A stretch of 64,000 bases of DNA from Bradyrhizobium australiense (lineage in GTDB: Bacteria > Pseudomonadota > Alphaproteobacteria > Rhizobiales > Xanthobacteraceae), in NCBI RefSeq assembly GCF_013114825.1, contig NZ_JAAVLX010000001.1, positions 124,001-188,000 of the forward strand, written 5' to 3'. This document shows positions 13,551 to 23,000 of this stretch, piece after piece (positions within the stretch are counted from its first letter, which is position 1; each line of letters opens with the position of its first letter). The translations under genes and the position numbers were made by a program. A model generated the notes under the pieces. That model saw nothing but the letters and a program-made list of their open reading frames with translations. It made no database searches and was not told the origin of the DNA.

Positions 13551-15062
13551 TCACCCAAGCTTTCGCCAGCTTCGGCCGTCGCGTTCAAGCAAATCGTTGG
13601 CTTCTTCCGGTCCTTCGCTGCCGGGTTCGTAAACCTTCAGTCCTTTGCCGCCGGCCTTCTTCCAGGCATCGAGGAACGGCTGCACCGCCTGCCACCCGGC
13701 CTCGACGCTGTCGGCGCGCTGAAACAGGATGTTGTCGCCGATCATGCAGTCGTAGATCAGCGTCTCGTAGCCGGTGGAAGGCTCGGCCTTGAAGTAGTCC
13801 TTGTAGCGGAACTTCATCTCGACCCCGTCGATGTTGATGTTCGGCCCCGGCACCTTGGTGTTGAATTGAAGCGCGATCCCCTCGGTCGGCTCGGTCGAGA
13901 TGATGAGATAATTCTGCGACAGCCGGTCCACTGGCGTGTCCCGGAACATCGCAAACGGCGCCTGCTTGAACTTGATTGCGATTTCGGTGCGCTTGACGCC
14001 GAGCGCCTTACCGGTGCGGAGATAAAAAGGCACGCCGGCCCAGCGCCAATTGTCGATGGTCAGCTTCAGCGCGGCATAAGTCTCGGTGGTGCTGCCAGGC
14101 TTGACTTCGGGGGTCTTGCGATAGTCCTCGATTTCGACATCGCCGATCTTGCCGCCCCGATATTGACCGCGCACCGAATTCTGCAACGCCTCTTGCTCGC
14201 TCTGCATCTGGATCGCAGCGAGCACATCCGCCTTTTCCGTGCGAACCGAATGTGCATCGAACCGGATCGGCGGCTCCATGGCGACGAGCGAAAGCAACTG
14301 AAAGAGATGGTTGGGCACCATGTCGCGCAATGCGCCGGTAGCATCGTAGAAACTGCCGCGATGGCCGACGCCGAGCTTTTCGTCGACCGTGATCTGAATA
14401 TGGTCGATGTGGTTGCGGTTCCAGATCGGCTCGAACATGCCGTTGGCAAAGCGCAGCACCAGAATGTTCTGCACCGTCTCCTTGCCGAGATAATGGTCGA
14501 TCCGGTAGATTTGGTGCTCATCGACGAGCTTGAGCAGTTCACCGTTGAGCGCTTTTGCCGAAGCGAGGTCGGTGCCGAACGGCTTTTCGACCACCAGTCG
14601 CCGCCATGCGCCGTTCTCCGCCAGCATGCCTGTGCGGCCAAGCTCGCGGCTGATTGGCAGGAAAGCGTTGGGCGGCGTTGCGAGATAAAAAAGGCGATTG
14701 CCGCCGGTATTGCGAGCGGCTTCCAATTTATCGAGCTGTTTGCTCATCGCATCGAACGAGGCCGGGTCTTTGGGATCGGCCTCGATACAAGTTACGCATT
14801 CAAGCAGACGTTGCGCAATTGCATCGTCCACCGGTCGCGTCGCGAACTGGCGCAAGCCTTTCACCAGGCTGCCACGAAGTTCATCGTTTGTCATGCCCTT
14901 ACGGGCAACGCCGACCACGCAGAACTTGTCCGGCAGCAGATTGGATGCCTCGAGGTTATAGAGCGCGGGGATCACCAGCCGATGCGTGAGATCCCCGGTG
15001 ACGCCGAAAATGACGAAGGAGCAGGGATCGGGCTTCTTCTGTGTCGTTTGACCCATCTCCAT
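13551..15062 (-). CDS. zwf: Glucose-6-phosphate 1-dehydrogenase
   Basis: Oxidises glucose 6-phosphate to 6-phosphogluconolactone with NAD(P)+. About 503 residues. FVIFGVTGDLTHRLVIPALY carries the Rossmann GxxGDL motif and RIDHYLGKE is the active-site signature with the catalytic His-Tyr-Lys set. LRDMVPNHLFQL and AGVPFYLRTGKAL are further family landmarks. The ATG at 15062 is taken as start, with a second ATG two codons later (15056) equally possible. It lies 6 nt after gnd and 3 nt before pgl in the tal-pgi/gnd/zwf/pgl/gntK/HAD operon. In rhizobia this enzyme also feeds the Entner-Doudoroff route; edd is not in the window. Confidence 0.96.
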   Translation of the reverse strand: MEMGQTTQKKPDPCSFVIFGVTGDLTHRLVIPALYNLEASNLLPDKFCVVGVARKGMTNDELRGSLVKGLRQFATRPVDDAIAQRLLECVTCIEADPKDPASFDAMSKQLDKLEAARNTGGNRLFYLATPPNAFLPISRELGRTGMLAENGAWRRLVVEKPFGTDLASAKALNGELLKLVDEHQIYRIDHYLGKETVQNILVLRFANGMFEPIWNRNHIDHIQITVDEKLGVGHRGSFYDATGALRDMVPNHLFQLLSLVAMEPPIRFDAHSVRTEKADVLAAIQMQSEQEALQNSVRGQYRGGKIGDVEIEDYRKTPEVKPGSTTETYAALKLTIDNWRWAGVPFYLRTGKALGVKRTEIAIKFKQAPFAMFRDTPVDRLSQNYLIISTEPTEGIALQFNTKVPGPNINIDGVEMKFRYKDYFKAEPSTGYETLIYDCMIGDNILFQRADSVEAGWQAVQPFLDAWKKAGGKGLKVYEPGSEGPEEANDLLERDGRSWRKLG

Positions 15063-15068
15063 GACTGC

Positions 15069-16064
15069 TCACGCCTTCAAAGTGGGCTTCTTCGGCGGCT
15101 CCTTGTGGCCACCGAAGCCGGCCCGCATCGCGGAAAGAATCTTTTCCGCAAAGGTGTGATCCTTGCGCGAACGGAAGCGCGCATAGAGTGCCGCCGTCAG
15201 CACTTCCGCCGGCACGGCCTCGTCGATCGCAGCGTTGACCGTCCATCGGCCTTCGCCGGAATCTTCGACAAAGCCGGAGTAGGTGTCGAGTGTCTGGTTT
15301 TCCGCGAGCGCGGAAGCGGTGAGATCGAGCAGCCAGGAGGGGATCACGCTGCCGCGCCGCCACACCTCGGCGATGTCGGCCATGTCGAACTCGAAGCGAT
15401 GCTCAGGCGGCAGCGCGTCGATATTGGCGTTCTTCAGGATGTCAAAGCCCTCGGCATAGGCCTGCATCAGGCCGTATTCGATGCCGTTATGGATCATCTT
15501 GACGAAGTGTCCGGCGCCCGACGGGCCGGCGTGGATATAGCCCTGCTCGACGCGCGGGTCGCGGCCCTCACGCCCCGATGTGCGCGGGATGTCGCCGACG
15601 CCCGGCGCCAGCGTCTTGAAGATCGGATCGAGCTGGTCGACGACCGTCTTGTCGCCGCCGATCATCATGCAATACCCGCGCTCGATGCCCCAGACGCCGC
15701 CGCTGGTGCCGACGTCGAGATAGTGGATGCCTTTTGCCTTCAGTGCCGCGCCGCGGCGGACGTCGTCCTGCCAGAACGTGTTGCCGCCATCGATGATGAC
15801 GTCGCCGGGCTGCATCAGCTTTGCGAGCGCCTCGATGGTTGCCTCGGTGATCTTGCCGGCCGGCAGCATCACCCAGGCCGTGCGCGGCTTCTCCAGCTTC
15901 GCCACGAAATCTTCCAGCGTGTCAGCGCCGGTTGCGCCTTCGCCGGCGAGGCTGGCCACCGCCTTGGCGTCCTTGTCATAGACCACAGCGGTGTGGCCGT
16001 TCTTCATCAGCCGGCGGACGATGTTGCCGCCCATCCGGCCGAGGCCGATCATGCCGAGTTGCAT
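15069..16064 (-). CDS. gnd: 6-phosphogluconate dehydrogenase, short decarboxylating type
   Basis: Converts 6-phosphogluconate to ribulose 5-phosphate and CO2. At 331 residues it is the short (~33-36 kDa) class rather than the ~470-residue E. coli type. [20 protein letters not shown] is the N-terminal nucleotide-binding fold, [19 protein letters not shown] is the substrate-binding segment, and [19 protein letters not shown] holds the catalytic Lys. Short-class enzymes often prefer NAD+; I cannot judge the cofactor from sequence alone. It starts 12 nt after the tal-pgi stop and ends 6 nt before zwf. Confidence 0.94.
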   Translation of the reverse strand: MQLGMIGLGRMGGNIVRRLMKNGHTAVVYDKDAKAVASLAGEGATGADTLEDFVAKLEKPRTAWVMLPAGKITEATIEALAKLMQPGDVIIDGGNTFWQDDVRRGAALKAKGIHYLDVGTSGGVWGIERGYCMMIGGDKTVVDQLDPIFKTLAPGVGDIPRTSGREGRDPRVEQGYIHAGPSGAGHFVKMIHNGIEYGLMQAYAEGFDILKNANIDALPPEHRFEFDMADIAEVWRRGSVIPSWLLDLTASALAENQTLDTYSGFVEDSGEGRWTVNAAIDEAVPAEVLTAALYARFRSRKDHTFAEKILSAMRAGFGGHKEPPKKPTLKA

Positions 16065-16076
16065 AGCTTGACTTCC

Positions 16077-18923
16077 CTAGCTGAGCGCTTCTGCGATTGC
16101 GGCATCGAGCGCAGACAGCCCCGATCCGAGATCGCCCTTGAGATGGACGCGCAGCGCACGCCTGCCGCGTTCGGTGAGCACGTCGAAATCGCCACGCGCC
16201 TGCGCCGCCTTGATGATGCCGAAACTCGCCTTCTGTCCGGGTACCGGCAAGTCGTCCGCGTCGTCGGCCGTGATCTGCAGGAACACGCCGCTGTCGGGAC
16301 CGCCTTTGTAGGCCTGCCCGGTCGAGTGCAGGAAGCGCGGGCCGAATTCGGCGCAGGTCGCCAGATGATGCGTGTCGCGCACCGCAAGCCGCATCTTTTG
16401 CAACGAGCCGATCGTGCCGGGATTGCGCGCGATATAGGCGAGCAGGGCGACATAGTCGCCGGTGTCGGAGCGTGAAAGATGCGCTTTGATCCAGGAGCCG
16501 AGCGTGCCGTCGGCGCCGGCCTTGCGCAACTCGGCCGCGTTGTGCTCGTCGGTGTAGAGATCAGCCTCGTCGGTCGAAATGACCGGCTCCTCCGCCGGCA
16601 GCGATCCGGTCTTCTCGAACGCACCCGTCAACTCGCGGGTCTTGATCTTGGCCGCTTCCACATCGGGCTGGTTGAACGGATTAATGCCGAGGATCGCACC
16701 CGCGACGGCGGTCGCCATCTCAAACCGAAAAAATTCCTGGCCGATATGGTCGATCGACTTCATGACGATGCGGACCACGGGATGCCCGGCCGCCTCGAGT
16801 GCCTTAAGCCTGTCGTCATGCGAGGCATCGTCCTCGCCTTCGGTCCGGATATCGATGAAGAAGCGGTCGTCGCCGTAAAGTAAGGGATCGCCCAGCGGCT
16901 CGCCGTCGATCGGGATCAGGCCCTTCCCCTCCTTGCCAGTGGATTCGGCGATCAGTTGTTCGGCCCAGGCGCCAAAATCGGCGACCTTCTCCGACGAGGC
17001 AATCGTCACCTTGTCGCGGCCTTCGAGGCCGGCGAGGCCCAGCGCCAGTCCTAGCTGCACGCCCGGATTTTCATGCGGCGGCACATCAGCGCCGCAGGAG
17101 CGCACCATCGCGAGCGCGTGCGTGACCAGACTGCGAACGTCGATGCCGGCGGCAGCCGCCGGCACCAGTCCGAACGGCGACAGCACGGAATAGCGTCCGC
17201 CGATCGTGGGATCGCCGTGAAATATCCGCGCAAAGCCCTGCTTGATCGCCATCTTCTCCAGCGACGATCCAGGATCGGTGACCGCGATGAAGCGATGGCC
17301 GGCCTTGTCCTTGCCGATCGTCTTGGAAATGCGATCGAAGAAATAATCCTTCATCACGTTCGGCTCGGTGGTGCCGCCGGATTTGCTGGAGACGATGAAC
17401 AGCGTGTGGGCGAGATCGATGGTATCCTCCATCGCGCGCACCTGTGCGGGATCGGTCGAATCCAGCACATGCAGCTTCGGAAAGCCGGACTTCTTCGGGA
17501 ACGTTTCCGCCAGCACTTCCGGCCCGAGGCTCGAGCCGCCCATGCCGAGCACGACCGCGTCACTGAAATTCTGCCCCTTCACGCGGCGGGCAAAATCCTC
17601 GTAGTCGGCGACGTTGGCGGCAGCCGCGCTGTTCAGCCAGCCCAACCACTTGTTCTCGTCGTCATCAGTCCAGACCGATTTGTCCTTCTGCCACAGCCTT
17701 CGGATTTTGGCCGACGCGCGCCACTCCTCGGCGCTCTTCTCGACAGCCTTGCGGATGCCATCGCCGAGCGCGAGTTGCTGCTGGTCGATGCCGCCGCCGA
17801 GCGAGGTCGCGCGCTTGTATGCGACCGCGCCATAGAGCTTGTCGGCAGAGTCCGCGAACAGCTTGACACCGTCCTTGACCAGCTCGGCCGTGATGGCGTC
17901 GAGCGAGACGCCGGATTTTTCGAGCTCTTCCAGCACGCGGCTCGCATCTTCTATATTCTCTTCGAGGCTGTCCCTCACCTTGCCATGGTCGCGGAACGCA
18001 TCGAGCGTTGCCGGCGGCACGGTGTTGACGGTGTTGGGACCGATCAATTCCTCGACATACAGCACGTCGCTGTAGTCCTTGTTCTTGGTGCCGGTGGACG
18101 CCCACAACAGCCGCTGCGGCTTGGCGCCCTTGGCCGCAAGCTTCTCCCAGCGGTGCCCTGCGAACCGCCGCTTGTAGTCCTGGTAGGCGAGCTTGGCGTT
18201 GGCGATCGCGACCTTGCCCTTCAGCGCGCTCAGCCGCTCCTTTTCGCTCGGGTCATTGGCTTTCGCAATCTTCTCGTCGAGCTGCTTGTCCACCGCGGTA
18301 TCGATGCGGCTGACGAAGAAAGAGGCGACGCTGGCGACGGATGCGGGATCGCCGCCCTTGGCGACGTATTTTTCCAGGCCGGCGATGTAGGCCTCCGCCA
18401 CCTCGCGATAGACGTCTTGCGAGAACAACAGTGTAATGTTGATGCTGATGCCTTCGCCGATCAGGTGTTCGATCGCGGGCAGCCCTTCCGGTGTGGCCGG
18501 CACCTTCACCATCAAGTTCTGACGCTTGACGTCCTTCCAGAGCCGTTGGGCTTCCGCAATAGTCCCCTTGGTGTCCATCGCCAGATAGGGCGAGACCTCG
18601 AGGCTGACGAAACCGTCATTGCCGTTCAAACGGTCGTACACCGGGCGCAGCACATCGGCGGCGTTCTGGATGTCCTCGACGGCGAGCGCCTCGAACAGGG
18701 CGGCGACGGGGCGGTCGCCCGCTTTCAGGGCGCGGCTGATGGCGCCGTCATATTCGTCCGAACTGCCGATCGCTTTTTCGAAGATCGAGGGATTCGACGT
18801 CACGCCCTTGACGCCGTCGGTATCGATCAGCGCCTTGAGGTCGCCCTTATCGACGAAGCCGCGGGCGAGGAAGTCCAGCCAGATTGCCTGGCCATGATTT
18901 TCGAGTGCTTTGACGGGATTCAT
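16077..18923 (-). CDS. tal-pgi: Bifunctional transaldolase / glucose-6-phosphate isomerase (Tal-Pgi)
   Basis: 948-residue fusion that joins the non-oxidative pentose phosphate pathway to glycolysis. Residues 1 to about 370 are transaldolase, with GVKGVTSNPSIFEKAIG and LMVKVPATPEGLPAIEHLI holding the Schiff-base Lys. The rest is phosphoglucose isomerase, with VLGMGGSSLGPEVLAETF, IVSSKSGGTTEPNVMKDYF and IGGRYSVLSPFGL. The ATG at 18923 gives the normal transaldolase N-terminus (MNPVKALENHGQAIWLDFLA); an in-frame extension to 19373 has no family character and would cross unrelated sequence. First gene of the six-gene leftward operon. Tal-Pgi fusions are known in several bacteria, so the fusion itself is not new. 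Confidence 0.95.
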   Translation of the reverse strand: MNPVKALENHGQAIWLDFLARGFVDKGDLKALIDTDGVKGVTSNPSIFEKAIGSSDEYDGAISRALKAGDRPVAALFEALAVEDIQNAADVLRPVYDRLNGNDGFVSLEVSPYLAMDTKGTIAEAQRLWKDVKRQNLMVKVPATPEGLPAIEHLIGEGISINITLLFSQDVYREVAEAYIAGLEKYVAKGGDPASVASVASFFVSRIDTAVDKQLDEKIAKANDPSEKERLSALKGKVAIANAKLAYQDYKRRFAGHRWEKLAAKGAKPQRLLWASTGTKNKDYSDVLYVEELIGPNTVNTVPPATLDAFRDHGKVRDSLEENIEDASRVLEELEKSGVSLDAITAELVKDGVKLFADSADKLYGAVAYKRATSLGGGIDQQQLALGDGIRKAVEKSAEEWRASAKIRRLWQKDKSVWTDDDENKWLGWLNSAAAANVADYEDFARRVKGQNFSDAVVLGMGGSSLGPEVLAETFPKKSGFPKLHVLDSTDPAQVRAMEDTIDLAHTLFIVSSKSGGTTEPNVMKDYFFDRISKTIGKDKAGHRFIAVTDPGSSLEKMAIKQGFARIFHGDPTIGGRYSVLSPFGLVPAAAAGIDVRSLVTHALAMVRSCGADVPPHENPGVQLGLALGLAGLEGRDKVTIASSEKVADFGAWAEQLIAESTGKEGKGLIPIDGEPLGDPLLYGDDRFFIDIRTEGEDDASHDDRLKALEAAGHPVVRIVMKSIDHIGQEFFRFEMATAVAGAILGINPFNQPDVEAAKIKTRELTGAFEKTGSLPAEEPVISTDEADLYTDEHNAAELRKAGADGTLGSWIKAHLSRSDTGDYVALLAYIARNPGTIGSLQKMRLAVRDTHHLATCAEFGPRFLHSTGQAYKGGPDSGVFLQITADDADDLPVPGQKASFGIIKAAQARGDFDVLTERGRRALRVHLKGDLGSGLSALDAAIAEALS

Positions 18924-19172
18924 GGTGCCTGTTCTGTTCGATCGGTCGATTTTTGGGCTTCCGGCAGCTTTCGGGGGCAGGGCCGGAAAGTCAACATTTG
19001 GTTGGGTATGCACCGGATGGAAGGGGGCTGTCCGGGACAATAACGCCATTCGCTCCGGTTCGATCCCGGAAAATGGCTGCTCTTGCCCGCGGCGATACTG
19101 GCGGATCGGTCGAACCAGCCTTCGAAATGGCGACATCAACGGGCAGATGCACGAAGTCGTGAAGGAGGCGTC

Positions 19173-19440
19173 ATGAGCCGTCCTTTCTCGCCCCCGGGAC
19201 TGTCTCGCGATTTTGTGCGGCCTGATTGCCCTCGGCCCGACCACGGCAGAAGCGGCCGGTACATTTGCGGGTTCACGCGCAAAATATTCCGCAAGCCGTT
19301 GCAGGGGAACGCATCCCACATGTCGGCGTGCGAGCGGGCGCGCCGGCGTCGTCGCAACTGGATCAGAACACAAGAAGTATTCAGCGCGATGGAGCGGGCG
19401 AAAGTGCGGCGACCAAATTGTCCAAATGAGCGATTGACGT
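19173..19440 (+). pseudogene. Possible degraded secreted-protein gene
   Basis: A strong Shine-Dalgarno (AAGGAGG) stands 5 nt before the ATG at 19173. The frame opened there (MSRPFSPPGLSRDFVRP) reads like no known protein, while a second frame over the same bases gives LCGLIALGPTTAEAAGTFAG, which looks like the end of a signal peptide. A one-base shift soon after the start would join start and signal peptide. I do not recognise the protein. The call rests on that pattern and on the two clearly broken genes next to it. The 249 bases between it and tal-pgi show nothing I can name. Confidence 0.3.
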
Positions 19441-19467
19441 GAATTGTTCGCGTCAATCGGCGGCGTC

Positions 19468-19915
19468 TCAAGGCCTCAGGTAAGGATAGTCCTGCATTGC
19501 AGCTCGGCGATCCGCACCACGCCGCCACGATCGGCGGCAATAAAGCCCGGCAGCAAATCCTTCAGCGCGACGTTCTGCGACTTCATGGAGTTGCCACAGG
19601 CAGCGAGCTTACTCCCGGCCTTGGAGAATTGACCGACACGCCGGGAAAGGTCGGGATTGACGGAAGCCGAATGAAACGCGCGCAGCGCCTGGCCGTGTAA
19701 TCACCAGCGCGATCGTGACATGGTCGGGACCCCGACCCCATCGAGATGATTCTGGATGTTGCCGAGCACGAAAATGACCTTGTCGAGATCGTTGAGGTGA
19801 TAGACGACTTTCAAATTTGCCGAAGGTGCAGCTTCGGTAGTCGCGCCGGCGCGAGAGGCGGCAAAGGCTGCACCGAGCGCTGAATCGCGCCCCACAGGAT
19901 ATTGCGCCGGTGCAT
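19468..19915 (-). pseudogene. DsrE-family protein, pseudogene with multiple frameshifts
   Basis: Reading across frames reconstructs a DsrE/DsrF-like protein of about 145 residues. It starts MHRRNILWGA at 19915, shifts to AAFAASRAGATTEAAPSANL and VVYHLNDLDKVIFVLGNIQN, shifts to DHVTIALVI, shifts again to ALRAFHSASVNPDLSRRVGQ, CGNSMKSQNVALKDLLPGF and GGVVRIAEL, and a last shift gives DYPYLRP and a stop at 19468-19470. At least four frame changes are needed, while long genes on both sides read without interruption, so this looks like true decay and not poor sequence. Intact homologues are small exported proteins of the sulfur-relay fold. It lies 30 nt downstream of another broken gene on the same strand. 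Confidence 0.85.
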
Positions 19916-19945
19916 GGCATCCTCCCAGCTCGAAGAATGTGGCTT

Positions 19946-20545
19946 CTATTTGTGCCTGAGGGCCGCAAGTTCCTTGTGATCGGTCACCAGTTCGACGCAT
20001 TCGTTCAAGTCCGCGCGATCGACACGAAAAATACTGTCGTCAGCGCCAGCAACCAGATCGTTGCTGGCATTGTCGCCGACTTGTTGCGCTCCCAGATCCT
20101 GAACCGCTCCAACCGGATCAGCGCGGATCTATCGTCCTTCATCGCCACTTCAATGCCGCCGCCTTCGCAATCGACGCCGCAGCGGAGACGAATTTCGCCG
20201 CCAGTGTTTTCGGCGACAATGTGATTGCAATAGCCGCTGGAATCGAAATTGCCCGCGCGGTGGCGCTATTTGAAGCCGAGGCGGAAGGAATAATTGACGG
20301 TCTTGTCTTTCCGGCGCGTCTTCGGCCGTCACCAAAAGCTTCATCGTGCTGACTTTCTGCTTCGGATGCTGCGCCAGATGGTTGGCGTCATAACGATGCA
20401 CGAAGCAGGTATACGTCTTTTGGCTGAGCAGGCCGCCGAACATCCGCCCGCCGCATGCGGTGGCCCTGGCTTTGACGCCATCCTGGGCGTGACGGGCATT
20501 GGCTCCGACGGAGGCGACGGCGGCGACAGTGATATTTTATGGCAG
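19946..20545 (-). pseudogene. Exported hypothetical protein, pseudogene with frameshifts
   Basis: The conceptual product begins with a signal-peptide-like ITVAAVASVGANARHAQ, continues GGRMFGGLLSQKTYTCFVHR and YDANHLAQHPKQKVSTMKLL to TAEDAPE, then changes frame to TVNYSFRLGFK, reads through one in-frame stop, and goes on with GNFDSSGYCNHIVAENTGGE, IRLRCGVDCEGGGIEVAMKD and SALIRLERFRIWERNKS. A further shift gives DNASNDLVAGADDSIFRVDR, ADLNECVELVTDHKELAALR and a stop at 19946-19948. The start codon is lost, since a TAA stands where the N-terminus should be. I do not know a function. It looks like the upstream partner of the DsrE gene in a former two-gene operon. Confidence 0.75.
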
Positions 20546-20860
20546 ACTCGGATTAAACGCGCGGCCCCTTACTTTAGTTGCAGGTGGGCCGGGATGCGTT
20601 CAACGCCAGATTCACGGAATGAACGGGTGTTAATCTCGGCCTTTGTGGCTGACCGGCCCTCCGGACATGACAAAAAAGGCCGCCATTCTCGCACGTTTGG
20701 GCCGCTCAGAATCCGGAATTCCTCCGCTTTGTCCTGTCAGATTTGCCAGTCCGCCGCCGATTCGAGCAGCGCAGTGCTCAGAATCCCTAAAAAACCCCTT
20801 GCCGTCTGCTCGGTACTAGCCCGGTGCTGAATGTTGCAGCACGGATACATCAGGAGTGAA

Positions 20861-20953
20861 ATGGCACCGTATCATTACGAGGCTGAGGCCGGTAGCACGA
20901 CTATTGCATTGCATTGTGAAGTCGCTCGCGTGTCCAATCGTCATATGTGCTGA
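20861..20953 (+). CDS. Possible 30-residue small ORF upstream of prkA
   Basis: ATG at 20861 with AGGAG 5 nt upstream opens a 30-codon frame (MAPYHYEAEAGSTTIALHCE...) ending at TGA 20951-20953, 90 nt before prkA and on the same strand. I do not recognise the peptide. The only support is its ribosome binding site and position, so it may be chance or a leader peptide. The rest of 20546-21043 shows only short unsupported frames and the weak promoter match given separately. Confidence 0.2.
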   Translation: MAPYHYEAEAGSTTIALHCEVARVSNRHMC

Positions 20954-20991
20954 TGGTGATTCGCGAACGGAAGCTGTGACGCTCCGATACT

Positions 20992-21017
20992 GGAACCCTA
21001 GTGGTGCGTCCGGCATT
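20992..21017 (+). promoter_or_regulatory. Weak EcfG-like promoter before prkA
   Basis: GGAAC at 20992-20996 followed after 17 nt by CATT (21014-21017) is one base off the GGAAC-N17-CGTT stress promoter. A start near 21024 would leave a short leader with GGAGAG (21031-21036) ahead of the ATG at 21044. This is a pattern match only. Confidence 0.3.
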
Positions 21018-21043
21018 TACAGGTGACCATGGAGAGACGGATC

Positions 21044-22987
21044 ATGTACAACGATTCTCTGTTCAATGCTTTCGCCCGGTCCTTCGAAGCTAGAAGCCAG
21101 ACCGATATGTCGATGGCGGAATATCTCGAGTCGTGTCGAAACGATCCGATGCGATATGCCAATGCGACCGAACGACTACTAGCTGCGATCGGCGAGCCTC
21201 AGATGATTGACACGGCCAAGGACCCTCGCCTTGGCCGCATCTTTTTGAATCGCACGATGCGGCTCTATCCGGCCTTCGCGGGCTTCTACGGCATGGAAGA
21301 CACGATCGAGCGCATCGTCGGGTTCTTCCGCCACGCGGCCCAGGGCCTCGAAGAGCGCAAGCAGATACTCTATCTGCTCGGGCCAGTCGGCGGCGGAAAG
21401 TCGTCGCTTGCCGAGCGTCTCAAATCATTGATGGAAGTCCATCCCATCTACGTCTTGAAGGCCGGCGACGAACTTAGCCCCGTGTTCGAAAGCCCGCTCA
21501 GCCTGTTCGATCCGGATTCACTGGGTCCGATGCTCGAAGAGAAGTACGGCATTCCGCGCCGCCGCCTCAGCGGCTTGATGAGCCCGTGGTGCTACAAGCG
21601 CCTTGAATCCTTTGGCGGCGACATCTCGCAATTCCGCGTCGCCAAGATCCAGCCGTCGCGGTTGCGGCAGATCGCGATTGCAAAGACCGAGCCCGGAGAT
21701 GAAAACAACCAGGACATCTCGTCACTGGTCGGCAAGGTCGACATCCGAAAGCTGGAGACCTTCGCCCAGAACGATCCCGACGCTTACAGCTATTCGGGCG
21801 GCCTCAATCGCGCCAACCAGGGCATTCTCGAATTCGTCGAGATGTTCAAGGCGCCGATCAAGATGCTGCATCCGTTGCTGACGGCGACGCAGGAGGGCAA
21901 CTATATCGGGACTGAGAATATCGGTGCGATCCCCTTCACCGGCGTCATTCTCGCCCACTCCAACGAGGCCGAATGGCAAAGCTTCAAGGCCAACAAGAAC
22001 AATGAGGCCTTCATCGACCGCATCTGCGTCATCAAGGTGCCGTACGTCCTGCGGGTTACAGAAGAACAGAAGATCTACGAGAAGCTGATCCAGAGCTCCG
22101 AACTTGCCACCGCACCGTGCGCTCCGGCCACGCTGGAAACGATGGCGCGCTTCTCGGTGATGTCGCGGTTGCGCAAGCACGAGAATTCGACCGTGTTCGC
22201 CAAGATGCGGATCTACGACGGTGAAAGCCTGAAGGAATCCGATCCGAAGGCGCGCAGCGTTCAGGAATACAGGGATGCTGCAGGCGTTGATGAAGGCATG
22301 GACGGCGTTTCGACCCGCTTCGCCTTCAAGGTTCTCGCCGCGACCTTCAACCATGACACCAACGAGGTCGGGGCCGACGCGGTCCACCTGATGTACACGC
22401 TGGAGCAGGCGATCCGGCGCGAGCAGCTTCCCGACGAAGTCGAGAAGCGTTACCTCGAGTTCATCAAGGCCGAACTGGCGCCGCGCTACGCCGAATTCAT
22501 CGGGCATGAGATCCAGAAGGCCTACCTGGAATCCTATGCGGATTACGGCCAGAACCTCTTCGATCGTTACGTCGACTACGCCGATGCCTGGATCGAGGAT
22601 CAGGACTTCAAGGATCCCGACACCGGACAACTGCTCGATCGCGACCTGCTCAATCAGGAGCTGACCAAGATCGAAAAGCCGGCCGGGATTGCCAATCCCA
22701 AGGACTTCCGCAACGAGGTCGTCAAGTTCTCGCTGCGGTCGCGCGCCCAGAACGGCGGCAAAAACCCGTCTTGGACCAGTTACGAGAAGATCCGGGAAGT
22801 GATAGAGAAGCGGATATTCTCCCAGGTCGAGGACCTGCTTCCCGTCATTTCATTCGGCTCCAAGAAGGACGGTGAGACCGAGAAGAAACACGGTGAGTTT
22901 GTCGCGCGCATGGTCGAGCGCGGCTATACCGAGCGGCAAGTCCGCAGACTGGTCGAGTGGTACATGCGCGTAAAACAGGCTGGCTGA
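21044..22987 (+). CDS. prkA: PrkA family serine protein kinase (YeaG)
   Basis: AAA+-like ATPase with a C-terminal PrkA kinase domain, known from Bacillus PrkA and E. coli YeaG, where it acts in starvation and stress. 647 residues from this start. The N-terminus (YANATERLLAAIGEPQMIDT) and Walker A (YLLGPVGGGKSSLAERLKSL) match YeaG closely. GAIPFTGVILAHSNEAEW and the Arg-rich C-terminus follow. Three in-frame starts exist (GTG 21023, ATG 21029, ATG 21044); the last is preferred because GGAGAG stands 7 nt before it and the YeaG alignment begins there. First gene of prkA-yeaH-spoVR, with yeaH 13 nt downstream. Substrates are unknown. Confidence 0.94.
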   Translation: MYNDSLFNAFARSFEARSQTDMSMAEYLESCRNDPMRYANATERLLAAIGEPQMIDTAKDPRLGRIFLNRTMRLYPAFAGFYGMEDTIERIVGFFRHAAQGLEERKQILYLLGPVGGGKSSLAERLKSLMEVHPIYVLKAGDELSPVFESPLSLFDPDSLGPMLEEKYGIPRRRLSGLMSPWCYKRLESFGGDISQFRVAKIQPSRLRQIAIAKTEPGDENNQDISSLVGKVDIRKLETFAQNDPDAYSYSGGLNRANQGILEFVEMFKAPIKMLHPLLTATQEGNYIGTENIGAIPFTGVILAHSNEAEWQSFKANKNNEAFIDRICVIKVPYVLRVTEEQKIYEKLIQSSELATAPCAPATLETMARFSVMSRLRKHENSTVFAKMRIYDGESLKESDPKARSVQEYRDAAGVDEGMDGVSTRFAFKVLAATFNHDTNEVGADAVHLMYTLEQAIRREQLPDEVEKRYLEFIKAELAPRYAEFIGHEIQKAYLESYADYGQNLFDRYVDYADAWIEDQDFKDPDTGQLLDRDLLNQELTKIEKPAGIANPKDFRNEVVKFSLRSRAQNGGKNPSWTSYEKIREVIEKRIFSQVEDLLPVISFGSKKDGETEKKHGEFVARMVERGYTERQVRRLVEWYMRVKQAG

Positions 22988-23000
22988 GGCGGATGAAAAA

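Noticed and set aside
13080-16475. 1131-codon open frame on the plus strand
   Set aside because: It lies antisense across pgl, zwf and gnd, all with clear catalytic motifs. High-GC codon use leaves long open antisense frames, and the product has low-complexity Arg/Asp/Val composition and no domain.
17073-19043. 656-codon open frame on the plus strand
   Set aside because: Antisense to tal-pgi, whose both domains are intact; no ribosome binding site or family resemblance.
20667-20820. Short plus-strand frame beginning MTKKAAILARLGRSESG
   Set aside because: No ribosome binding site, no family match, and it sits in a stretch of low coding character beside pseudogenes.
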